A stretch of 64,000 bases of DNA from contig NZ_CP114014.1 in NCBI RefSeq assembly GCF_040581415.1, forward strand, positions 3,968,001 through 4,032,000. Reading direction: 5' to 3'. Numbering within the stretch: the stretch's first letter is position 1; each line of letters begins with the position of its first letter. The position numbers and the translations under genes were made by a program. Below the pieces are notes generated by a model, which ran no database searches, was not told where the DNA came from, and saw only the letters and a program-made list of their open reading frames with translations. Shown in pieces: positions 10,271 to 18,632 of the stretch. The stretch comes from Paraconexibacter sp040581415. GTDB lineage: Bacteria > Actinomycetota > Thermoleophilia > Solirubrobacterales > Solirubrobacteraceae.

Positions 10271-13200
10271 TCACGCTCCGGTGCGGCGGCCCTCCGTCCG
10301 CCGCACCGCCGTGATCGTCCGGACCGCCTGCCCGCCCGCGATGTCACGAGTGAGGCTCCCGGTGTAGCCGACGGTCAGGGTCCCGCCGGGGGGCGTTCCG
10401 TTCGGGAGGGTCCGGTCGATCTTCCAGGTGCCGCGGACGATCAGGGCTCGCAGGTCGAGGTTGAAGACGCGATCGTCCTTCACGTAGGCGTAGCGGAATC
10501 GGATGGTGCCGGTCGCCCGCCGGGCGACGGTCCCCGAGGCCGTGAGCCGCCCTGTGGCGATCGCGGCGGCGGTCACGACCAGTGCCGCCGGGGAGTCGGC
10601 GGACCGGGCCCGCAGGTCGTCGGGCCCGAGCGAGCGGTTGCCGGCGTACGCGAGCGTGAGGATGCCCGTGCCCAACCGCGCCATCCGCGGCGGCAGGGAC
10701 GTGGTCAGGCGGAGCAGCCCGGGCGTGGCGGGGATCGGGACGGCGAACGACCGGACCATCCCTGCGGCGCGGTACGTCGCACGGACGATGCCGGTGGCGC
10801 GGCGGTCGATCGAGGCCAGGATGTCCAATCGTCCGTCGGTGACGCGGGCGCGGTAGAGCCGCAGGCCGGCCGGGAGCTGACCGAGACGGGTGGTCGCAGC
10901 GAGCGTCGGCAGGCCGGTTGCGCCGCTCGTGCCGGAGACCGTTGCGGACGCAGCCGGCGCGGTGCCGGTGGTCCCCAGCCCTGACGGCGGGCCTGGAACC
11001 GGTAGGCCGCCCGGTCCGGGGGTTGCACCGCCCGGGGTCGCACTGCCGGGGGTCACCGGCGCCGTCGGCGTGGCCGGGGTGGTCGTGCCACCACCGCCGC
11101 CACCGCCGGGCCCGCTGCCTCCGCCTCCGCCGCCACTGCCGCCGCCACCGCCGCCTGTGGCGGTCCCGCTCCCGGTCAGCGTCGCAGTGTGCGGTGAGCC
11201 CGCGGCGGAGCTCGGGAGGCTGATCGTGGCGGTCTTGGCGCCGGTGGTCACGGGCGTGAAGGTGACCGTGATCGTGCACGTCTGCTGGAACGCCACGGTC
11301 TTGCCGACGCAGCCGTCGTTCGCGATCGCGAACGACGTGGCGTCGGCCCCGGACAGGGCGGCCGGACCGCCGATCGCCGGCTTGCCTGCCGTGCTCGTGA
11401 ACGTCAACGTCGAGGCAGCTGAGGTGGTGCCGACCGTGCGCGCGCCGAACGCCACCGCGGGCGGAGTCAGCGTCGCCGTCGTCGCACTGGCCAGGTGCGG
11501 CAGCAGGGACAGGCTGCGATCCTGGAAGTTCGACGTGACGAGGTCGGGCAGCCCGTCGCTAGTGAAGTCGCCGACGGCCACGGCGATCGGCCCGGCGCCC
11601 GTCGGGTAGCCGGTCGCGAGGCCCAGGGCTCCGGTGCCGTCCCCGGTGAGCACGGAGGCCCGCGCGCCCAGGCGGTCGGCGGTGACGACGTCGAGCTTGC
11701 CGTCGCCGTCCAGGTCGGCGATCGCCACCCCGAAGGGGCGCGTGCCCACGCCGTAGTCACCCTTCTGGGTGAACCCTCCGGCTCCGTCGCCGAGCAGGAC
11801 CGTCACGGTGTCGCTGGCGATGCCGTTGGCGGTGACGAGGTCGGGCCTGCCGTCCCCGTTGAGGTCGCCGATCGCCACGTCGCGCGAGCCGTTCACCCCG
11901 CCGGGGTCTGTCCCGAAGGTGAACGTGGCGGCGGACGCCGGAAAGGTGCCGTCGCCGTTCCCGAACAGCACCGAGACGTTCTTCGGCCGGTCGTTCGCGG
12001 TGACGAGGTCGAGCCTGCCGTCGCCGTTCAGGTCGCCGACGACCACGACGAGCGCCCGGTCGCCGGCCACGTAGACCACGGGTTGCGCGAACGTGCCGTC
12101 ACCGTTGCCGATGAGCACGGCCACCTTGCCGGCCGTGAGATCGGCGACGGCGAGGTCGGCGTCACCGTCGCCGTCGAAGTCGCCGGTCGCGACCGACTGC
12201 GGACCGAGCCCGGACGCGACCGAGACCGTCGCACCGAAGGTCCCGGCGCCGCTCCCGAGCAGCACCGACACATCGCCTCCCACGTTCGCGATCGCCAGGT
12301 CGGCGTGACCATCGCCGTTGAGATCGGAGATCGCCACCGACTGCGGGTTGTTCCCGGTGGGGTAGTCCGTCTTGGCGAACCCGCCGTTGCCATCGCCGAG
12401 CAGCACCGAGACCTTGTCGTTCCCGGGCTGGACGACGGCCACGTCTCGCGTGGTGCCGCCGTCGAGGAAGCCCGTCGCGAGCGACGCCGAACCGGAGATG
12501 GCGATGTCGGCCGGCCTGGAGGTCGCGGAGCCGAGCGTCCCGTCGCCCCGGCCAACGAGCACGGTCACGGTGTTGCCGACGCCCAGGCCACCGTCGGCGG
12601 TGGCGACGTCGGCATCCCCGTCACCGTCGAGATCACGGATGAGGACCGCCTTCGGGCCGCTGCCGGTCGCGTAGTCGACGTGGGTCGCAAACGACCCGCT
12701 GCCGGATCCGAGCAGCACCGACACGGTGGAGTCGGCGACGTTTCCGGTCACGACGTCGGGCTTGCCGTCGCCGTTGAGGTCGCCGATCGCCAGGCTGTCC
12801 GGCTCGAGGCCGGTGATGTAGTCGGCCTTGAACGTGAAGTTCCCCGTGCTCCCGTCGTACAGGAGGACCGAGATGGTCTTGGCGCGTTGCGTGTTCGCGG
12901 TGACGAGGTCGGAGTCGCCATCGCCGTCGAGGTCCGCGATCGCCACGCCCGTCGAGCCGCCGCTCCCGGTCTGGATGATGACGGCCGGCGAGAAGACGCG
13001 GTTGGGCTGTCCGTAGAGAACCGCGACGTTGTTGCCGTTGTCGCTCGCGGTGACGATGTCGAGCGTGTTGTCGCCGTTGAGGTCCTTGAGCGCAACGGAG
13101 AAGGGACTGCTGGCCGTGGTGTGGTCGATCCGCGGCGCGAAGGTCCCATCGCCGACGCCGTAGAAGGCGGACACCTTGCCGGCGGTGAGCGCGGTCACCG

Positions 13201-13708
13201 CGAGGTCGGCGTTGCCGTCGCGGTCGAGGTCGCCGATGGCCACTGAGTACGGTCCGCCCGGCGCGACGACGGTCGTCACCGCACCGAAGGTGCCGGTCCC
13301 GTCGCCAAGCCGCACAGACAGCGAGTCGGCCGCGAGGTTGGCCGTGACGAGGTCGAGTTTGCCGTCGCCGTTCAGGTCGCCGATCGCCACCGACTCGGGA
13401 CGAACGCCGGTCGGGTAGTCGGACTTGGGCGCGAAGGCACCGTTGCCTGTCGCGAGCAGCACCGACACCGTGTTGCTCCCCGCGTTCGCCGTGACGAGGT
13501 CGGGCTTGCCGTCGCCGTTCAGGTCCTCGGTCGCCACCGACGCAGGACTGCTCCCGGACGTCAGCGTCGTGAGGGTGCCCGGGTACAGCGGTGCTGCAGC
13601 GGCGGGGCCTGGGCTGCTGAGGCACATCAGGGCCAGGAGGCCCAGGGCCGACGCCGCGCGTCGCCACCCCTCCGGCCGGAGGCGGGTGCGGCGGGATGAT
13701 ACGGGCAT
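10271..13708 (-). CDS. Large secreted FG-GAP (VCBS) repeat protein with C-terminal module
   Basis: A 1145-residue exported protein. A basic signal peptide region ends in LLALMCLSSPGPAAAA. About fourteen FG-GAP repeats follow, each with a calcium-loop core such as DLNGDGKPDLVTAN, DLDGDGDADVATA or DFDGDGDADLAVA; repeats 8 (FLDGGTTRDVA) and 14 (DFTSDGLPDLV) are degenerate. Then comes a beta-sandwich of the ASPM/SPD-2/Hydin type (FGARTVGTTSAASTLTFTS..CTITVTFTP), a Gly/Pro/Thr-rich linker, and a ~230-residue C-terminal module. The module resembles the end of the metalloprotease at 16122. Such propellers usually mediate adhesion or ligand binding; the ligand is unknown. The ATG at 13708 has a strong site, CCAGGAGGAG, ahead of it, so longer starts are unlikely. 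Confidence 0.85.
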   Translation of the reverse strand: MPVSSRRTRLRPEGWRRAASALGLLALMCLSSPGPAAAAPLYPGTLTTLTSGSSPASVATEDLNGDGKPDLVTANAGSNTVSVLLATGNGAFAPKSDYPTGVRPESVAIGDLNGDGKLDLVTANLAADSLSVRLGDGTGTFGAVTTVVAPGGPYSVAIGDLDRDGNADLAVTALTAGKVSAFYGVGDGTFAPRIDHTTASSPFSVALKDLNGDNTLDIVTASDNGNNVAVLYGQPNRVFSPAVIIQTGSGGSTGVAIADLDGDGDSDLVTANTQRAKTISVLLYDGSTGNFTFKADYITGLEPDSLAIGDLNGDGKPDVVTGNVADSTVSVLLGSGSGSFATHVDYATGSGPKAVLIRDLDGDGDADVATADGGLGVGNTVTVLVGRGDGTLGSATSRPADIAISGSASLATGFLDGGTTRDVAVVQPGNDKVSVLLGDGNGGFAKTDYPTGNNPQSVAISDLNGDGHADLAIANVGGDVSVLLGSGAGTFGATVSVASGLGPQSVATGDFDGDGDADLAVADLTAGKVAVLIGNGDGTFAQPVVYVAGDRALVVVVGDLNGDGRLDLVTANDRPKNVSVLFGNGDGTFPASAATFTFGTDPGGVNGSRDVAIGDLNGDGRPDLVTANGIASDTVTVLLGDGAGGFTQKGDYGVGTRPFGVAIADLDGDGKLDVVTADRLGARASVLTGDGTGALGLATGYPTGAGPIAVAVGDFTSDGLPDLVTSNFQDRSLSLLPHLASATTATLTPPAVAFGARTVGTTSAASTLTFTSTAGKPAIGGPAALSGADATSFAIANDGCVGKTVAFQQTCTITVTFTPVTTGAKTATISLPSSAAGSPHTATLTGSGTATGGGGGGSGGGGGGSGPGGGGGGGTTTPATPTAPVTPGSATPGGATPGPGGLPVPGPPSGLGTTGTAPAASATVSGTSGATGLPTLAATTRLGQLPAGLRLYRARVTDGRLDILASIDRRATGIVRATYRAAGMVRSFAVPIPATPGLLRLTTSLPPRMARLGTGILTLAYAGNRSLGPDDLRARSADSPAALVVTAAAIATGRLTASGTVARRATGTIRFRYAYVKDDRVFNLDLRALIVRGTWKIDRTLPNGTPPGGTLTVGYTGSLTRDIAGGQAVRTITAVRRTEGRRTGA

Positions 13709-13771
13709 GATGCTTCTCCTCCTGGGCGCAGCAACGGGCGGCCGCACGCACCGCGGAGGAACCGCTCGCGG

Positions 13772-13809
13772 CGACCGGCGGGACGGCCATGGGAGCGTCC
13801 CGCCGGTCG
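13772..13809. repeat. Perfect 14-bp inverted repeat upstream of the FG-GAP gene
   Basis: CGACCGGCGGGACG (13772-13785) is matched perfectly by CGTCCCGCCGGTCG (13796-13809) across a 10-base spacer. It lies 64-101 bases before the FG-GAP start, next to a possible -10 box TACGGT on the minus strand (13815-13810). It could be an operator or, if transcribed, a leader hairpin. The rest of 13709-14042 holds a smaller dyad, GCGGTA-N7-TACCGC (13946-13964), and no gene. Confidence 0.5.
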
Positions 13810-14042
13810 ACCGTAGCCCGCGCAGCCGAGGCCGTCTGTCCAATCCTGGACCTCTGCAGCCCGCAGGCCGCGTGCTCTGCGCGTCGACCCTCGGCGGCAC
13901 CACTCAGGGGTCGGGGCCCTCGTAAGACGCCCGTCGGCGGTGTGAGCGGTATCCGGCTTACCGCCCGATGGTGCGGATCACGCCGCCGGGGCACACGTCC
14001 GTGACGACGCTCCCGCGTCGGTCAACCGACTCAAGGAGAACC

Positions 14043-14285
14043 ATGCCCGCGCGCCTGCCCTACGGACCCGAGCCCGACGCCCCCGTTCGCTTCACGCTGC
14101 GCTTCGCGCTCGTCCTGCTGGCCATCCCGGCGATCACCGTGCTCCTGTTCTTCATCGACCCGGAAGGCCCCGTGCTCGTCGGCCTGCTCGCCCTTCTGTT
14201 CCTCGCGGTCGTCTTCGCCGGGGTCGGCTCGGCGCTGACCCGCAAGAGCCTCAGCCGTGGCCCGCGCCGGACGACCGGTTCCTGA
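14043..14285 (+). CDS. Small membrane protein, two helices
   Basis: An 80-residue protein starting MPARLPYGPEPDAPVRF. Two hydrophobic segments, LRFALVLLAIPAITVLLFF and VLVGLLALLFLAVVFAGVG, are separated by the short loop IDPEGP, and the tail is basic (LTRKSLSRGPRRTTGS). An AAGGAG site six bases before the ATG supports the start. It has no recognised family. It lies between two exported-protein genes, and a convergent beta-lactamase-fold gene follows. Confidence 0.62.
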   Translation: MPARLPYGPEPDAPVRFTLRFALVLLAIPAITVLLFFIDPEGPVLVGLLALLFLAVVFAGVGSALTRKSLSRGPRRTTGS

Positions 14286-14327
14286 CCGCGGCGCCCGGGC
14301 CGGGGGCTACCGGCGCGCCCGCGGCCC

Positions 14328-15902
14328 TCAGGACCCCTTCGCGCAGGTGCGGAACGCGCGGGTCCGCGAGACGACCACCGGCTTCCCGGCCCGGACGCCG
14401 CGCAGCACGATGCGGACGATCGCCACGGTGGCGCCGCGGCCACGGAGGTCGATGACCGCGGTCATGCGTCCGCGCGACGTCTTCACGCGCACCCGGCGGC
14501 CGTCGAGGCGGACGTCCACACGCTGGACGGTCATCCCCTTCGGCCTCGCGATCGCGAGCGTCAGCCGGCGGCGGCTCTTGCAGGCCGGCTTCACCTTCGT
14601 CGGCGACGCGGCCGGCGCGGCCTTGCCGTCGAACCAGGGCTCGCGCAGGTCGGGTGCGTACTCACTCGCGCGGTAGGCCTTGCAGAAGCCGGCTTCGTCC
14701 CCGGCGTAGACCGGGTCGAACGGGAGCATCGCCGGCCGGATCGCGTTCCAGACGGTCTTGTGGCTCGAGAAGCCCTCGATGAGCTTCCCGCCGTCGCCGA
14801 CGCTCAGGAGCCCGTTGCGGGTCGCGATCACGATGTCCAGGCCGCGGTAGACGATCCACTTCTGCCCACCGGTCCCGGAGGAGAAGACGTGCGCGATGTC
14901 GAGCTTCTGGGCGCGGTTGTCCGGGACACCCCCGTTGGGCCCGGTGGACTGGAACAGCGGGCGGTGCGGGTAGCTCGGCCACTCGCCGAACGGCGAGCAG
15001 TTCTGGTCGGCGGAGCTCGTCGGCCAGGCCCAGCCGGACGCCGCGTTGACGTAGGTCAGGTAGCCGTAGCCCGTGTTCGTGTCCTCAAACGACGGATGGG
15101 TCATGCGGTACAGGTACTCCTCGCTGATGACCCGCTCGCCCTGCCAGAGGCCGCGCTGCAGGATCAGCTGCCCGAGCCGTGCCATGTCGTGCACGCTCGT
15201 CGTGAGGTTGCCGCCGATGGCGCCGCCCGGCCAGTGCGACGCCGACATCCCGAGGGGATCGAACAGCGCCTTCTGCGCGAACTCGGCGGCGTCCTTGGCA
15301 CCGCCGAACCGGTCCGGCTCGGCGGCGATGGCCTTGTCCATCGCCAGCGCGAGCACGTCGATCTCCCGCGTGCCGTCGGTGTCGTAGGACCACTTGCGCT
15401 TCTTGCCGAAGCTGAGGTCCGCGTTGGTGGACACCATGCCGAGCACATGGACCATCAGCGCGTCCGGGTTGATGGTCTTGCGGTCGGCCGCGGAGACCCA
15501 GTCAGCGACCTTGGACGTGTCGCTCAGGAGGCTGCTGCGCGTGACCACCATCCCGAACAACATCGCGCCGAACGTCTTCGTGGCGGAGAACACCGGGTAG
15601 CTCTCGGTGGTGGCGTTCGGCTGCAGGCTGCCCTCCCAGCAGAGCTTGCCGTGGCGGATCACGACGAACGGCGAGAGCAGCAGGTTCGGGGCGTAGGCGT
15701 TCAGCATCGCCGGGTCCAGGCCACACTCGGCGATGAGCCGGTCGCGCGGGACCTGCTTCCACGGCGCGCTGCCGGGATCCTCGGTGCCTGCCGCGCCGGC
15801 GACCCCGCTCGACATGGCGAGCACCCCCGCGGTGGCGAGCAGGACGAGCAGGGACCTCAGAGCGAGCCTGCTGCAGCGGACGACGACACGCATTCCCATC
15901 AT
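14328..15902 (-). CDS. Exported serine hydrolase with beta-lactamase / class C fold
   Basis: About 524 residues with a signal peptide (SLLVLLATAGVLAMSSGVAGA). The catalytic motif SATK (Ser106-Lys109) follows the beta-lactamase/D-alanyl-carboxypeptidase pattern. The second motif, around Tyr173 (WSYDTDG), departs from the usual YxN because Asp follows Tyr. ALFDPLGMSASHW and GGNLTTSVHDMARLGQLIL are typical of the fold. After position ~430 a Cys-framed tail (CKSRRRLTLAIARPKG..AFRTCAKGS) forms a separate beta module seen in other secreted proteins of this group. Substrate is unknown: peptidoglycan peptides, beta-lactams or esters are possible. The start is one of three close ATGs (15902, 15899, 15893). 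TACGCT eight bases upstream suggests a leaderless transcript. Confidence 0.8.
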   Translation of the reverse strand: MMGMRVVVRCSRLALRSLLVLLATAGVLAMSSGVAGAAGTEDPGSAPWKQVPRDRLIAECGLDPAMLNAYAPNLLLSPFVVIRHGKLCWEGSLQPNATTESYPVFSATKTFGAMLFGMVVTRSSLLSDTSKVADWVSAADRKTINPDALMVHVLGMVSTNADLSFGKKRKWSYDTDGTREIDVLALAMDKAIAAEPDRFGGAKDAAEFAQKALFDPLGMSASHWPGGAIGGNLTTSVHDMARLGQLILQRGLWQGERVISEEYLYRMTHPSFEDTNTGYGYLTYVNAASGWAWPTSSADQNCSPFGEWPSYPHRPLFQSTGPNGGVPDNRAQKLDIAHVFSSGTGGQKWIVYRGLDIVIATRNGLLSVGDGGKLIEGFSSHKTVWNAIRPAMLPFDPVYAGDEAGFCKAYRASEYAPDLREPWFDGKAAPAASPTKVKPACKSRRRLTLAIARPKGMTVQRVDVRLDGRRVRVKTSRGRMTAVIDLRGRGATVAIVRIVLRGVRAGKPVVVSRTRAFRTCAKGS

Positions 15903-16121
15903 CGGGGGTGAGCGTAGTCCCGGACCGTCCGCCAGTCAGCTGCAAGAACCACCAAACATCGCCTCGGCGCCCTGTCGGGTCCGCGCAGGACCGTCGTCCC
16001 GCGGCCATCGCAGAGCCTCGTCCCGTGTCGGTGATCGACTGCTGACAGTTGGCGCAACGGGCAGTTCGATCTTTCGTCCAAGGACGGTTCAGCGACCGGA
16101 CGCCCGGCCATCCTGAGCGAC

Positions 16122-18632
16122 ATGGTCAAGGTCTTGGTCGCCGCTGTCGTCGTCGGTCTGGGATGGGGCGCGGCGCCGGCGGGCGCAGCGCCCGTCTCAG
16201 GGCCGATGCGGTCCGATGCCCCGAGCGTCCGCGTCACCGGCGGCGACGTGCGGTTCAGCGACCCGGGCGTGGCGGGTGCGACGCGACGGTTGCGCGGCGA
16301 CCTGGTCGAGGCGTCCGGCGGCCCGCAGCGGTACTTCGTCCAGACCCCGTCGGGTCGGGTGGTCGACGTGGACTTCGGTGGTGCCGAGCTTCCGGGACGC
16401 GTGCGGGGCGCGTCGGTGCAGGCGGAGGCGACCACCGACGGTGACGTGCGTTCGGCGACGTTCACCGCCCCCGCGCGGGCCGTGACGGCGACCCCGAGCG
16501 CCCATCGCGCCTACGTGGCGAAGGTCTCGAACAAAGGGGCGTTCGGATCGTCTGACGCGACGATCCAGGCGACGATCGATGCGGCGCTGACCCGATGGAA
16601 GGAGGAGAGCAACGGCGCGATCACCGCGTTCACCCGGGTCGACTTCAAGTCACTGCCGACCACCACGGACTGCTCGAGCGGATCGGCCATGTACAACGAA
16701 GCGGCGTCGACGCTCTTCCCCGGGGTCAGCACGAGCTCCACCTCCGGCAACCACGTCATCGTCATCAGCCCGCCCGGCTGTGCCGGCGGCGTCGGGACCG
16801 TCCAGGCGGGCATCGCCAGCGGCGGGCGCCTGAACTCCGGCTGGAACCCGAAGTCGACGATCCAGACGCTGATGCACGAGCTCGGGCACAACTTCAGCCT
16901 CGATCACGCCAACGCGTGCTACGCCCCGGTCGGGCCGAACTGCGTGACGCAGGAGTACGCCAACACCTACGCCCTCATGGGCTACACGCTCAGCAACGAC
17001 CCGGCCTTCACGCCCGCGGCGCTGGACTCCTTCGAGCGCACCCGCCTCGGCATCACCGACGCCGGAGAGGTGGCGCCGGTCACCCTGGGCGCGGGACAGC
17101 GGACGACGACCGGCACGTACGACCTCCGTGCGCGCGGAACCTCCGCGGGGCTGCGCGGCCTGCGGGTCACGGACCCGACGACGCAGACCGAGTACTCGGT
17201 CGACTGGCGCAGCGGCGGCGGTCGCGACGCGCTGTCCTCCTACGCGCTGGATCCCGTGAAGGACAACCCCGGGATCACCGTCCAGCGGATCGCGACCGAC
17301 GGTGAGAGCGCGGCGGTGCTGGGCCACCCGAACCCGGACCCCGCCAAGCAGCCCCAGTTCGGCCTGCTGGCCGGCAGGACGTTCACGGCCGGCGGGGTCA
17401 CGATCACCGTGACCTCGATCGGGAACAAGGACGACCCGAACGCCACCAGCCGCGTCGGCGTCACCCTCACCGATCCCTCCGTGGCCCCCGACACGACGAT
17501 CACCGCCGGCCCCGCCGACGCCACCACGACGACCAGCCGCGCGGCCACCTTCTCCTTCGCGGGGGTGCCGGCCGACGCCGCCGTGGGCTTCGACTGCCGG
17601 CTCGACGCAGGGGCCTGGACCGCCTGCACCGCGCCGAGGCAGCTGAGCGACCTCGCCGACGGGGCCCATAGCTTCGCGGTCCGCGCCCGCGACGCCGCCG
17701 GCAACGTCGACGCCACGCCCGCGGAACGCACGTTCACCGTGAGCGCGACGCCGGCACCCACCACTGGTGGCGGCACGCCCGGTGGGGGCTCGGGCACGAC
17801 CGGCGGCACCACGGGCGGAGGGACCGCCGGTGGCACCACCGGCGGCGGAACGACCGCGGAACCGGTCACGCCGACCGTCCCGGGCCCCGGCGGCCCCGGC
17901 CCAGGCGGCACTGGAAGCACCGGGAGCACCGGCCCGGCCGGCACCGCGCCGACGACCACCGGCACCTCCCCCACGAGCCCGATCACGACCGTGCCGGCGG
18001 CGACCGCACGCCGCCGGACGCTCGAGGCGGCCAAGCTCCAGGTCGCCCGCGCACAGGTCGACCGCAGGGCGCGCCGCCTCAGCATCCTCGCGCCGATCAC
18101 GGCTCGCGCCTCCGGCCTGCTGCGCGGCGAGTTCCGCGCCGCCGGCCGTACGACGTCGTTCGCGGTCAAGGTCGACGCGGCCAACCGGCGGGTGCGCGTC
18201 GACCAGCCGCTGACCCCGGCACAGGTCCGCCTCGGAACCGGGATCGTCACGTTGCGCTACGCCGGCGACACCGACACCCAGCCGCAGACCGTGCGCCTGC
18301 GCGCCGCCCCGCGGGCCGCCCAGCTCACCGCGGCGCAGCCGACCGTCGCCGACGGACGCGTGCGCGTCGCCGGCACGATCCAGCGCCGCGTCCGCGGCGT
18401 GGTCCGGCTGCAGCTGGTCTACGAACCCGTCGGACAGCCGACGCGGACCGTCTCCTTCACCGCCCCGATCGTCCGCGGGCGGTTCGCGCTCGACGCCGCC
18501 CTGCCGGCCGACGTCATCGCCGGGATCCGGACCCGCCAAGGTGTCCTGCAGTCCTACCTGCTGTTCACGGGAGACCAGCGGACCGCGACCCGCGGCGAGC
18601 TCCTCAGCCGGCAGGTCCTCCCGGCGCCCTAA
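16122..18632 (+). CDS. Secreted M11 (gametolysin-like) zinc metalloprotease
   Basis: An 836-residue exported protein with the signal peptide MVKVLVAAVVVGLGWGAAPAGA. The zinc site HELGHNFSLDH is intact (His252, Glu253, His256, His262), followed by the expected ANTYALMGYT Met-turn region, as in peptidase M11. A bacterial Ig-like domain follows (FDCRLDAGAWTACTAPRQL, SFAVRARDAAGNVDATPAE), then a Gly/Thr linker. The final ~210 residues resemble the C-terminal module of the FG-GAP protein (shared core FRAAGRTTSFAV and RLGTGIVTLRYAG). The role is probably degradation or processing of extracellular proteins. The module could attach the enzyme to the cell surface, but this is inferred. It converges on the PucR gene with stop codons overlapping. 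Confidence 0.85.
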   Translation: MVKVLVAAVVVGLGWGAAPAGAAPVSGPMRSDAPSVRVTGGDVRFSDPGVAGATRRLRGDLVEASGGPQRYFVQTPSGRVVDVDFGGAELPGRVRGASVQAEATTDGDVRSATFTAPARAVTATPSAHRAYVAKVSNKGAFGSSDATIQATIDAALTRWKEESNGAITAFTRVDFKSLPTTTDCSSGSAMYNEAASTLFPGVSTSSTSGNHVIVISPPGCAGGVGTVQAGIASGGRLNSGWNPKSTIQTLMHELGHNFSLDHANACYAPVGPNCVTQEYANTYALMGYTLSNDPAFTPAALDSFERTRLGITDAGEVAPVTLGAGQRTTTGTYDLRARGTSAGLRGLRVTDPTTQTEYSVDWRSGGGRDALSSYALDPVKDNPGITVQRIATDGESAAVLGHPNPDPAKQPQFGLLAGRTFTAGGVTITVTSIGNKDDPNATSRVGVTLTDPSVAPDTTITAGPADATTTTSRAATFSFAGVPADAAVGFDCRLDAGAWTACTAPRQLSDLADGAHSFAVRARDAAGNVDATPAERTFTVSATPAPTTGGGTPGGGSGTTGGTTGGGTAGGTTGGGTTAEPVTPTVPGPGGPGPGGTGSTGSTGPAGTAPTTTGTSPTSPITTVPAATARRRTLEAAKLQVARAQVDRRARRLSILAPITARASGLLRGEFRAAGRTTSFAVKVDAANRRVRVDQPLTPAQVRLGTGIVTLRYAGDTDTQPQTVRLRAAPRAAQLTAAQPTVADGRVRVAGTIQRRVRGVVRLQLVYEPVGQPTRTVSFTAPIVRGRFALDAALPADVIAGIRTRQGVLQSYLLFTGDQRTATRGELLSRQVLPAP

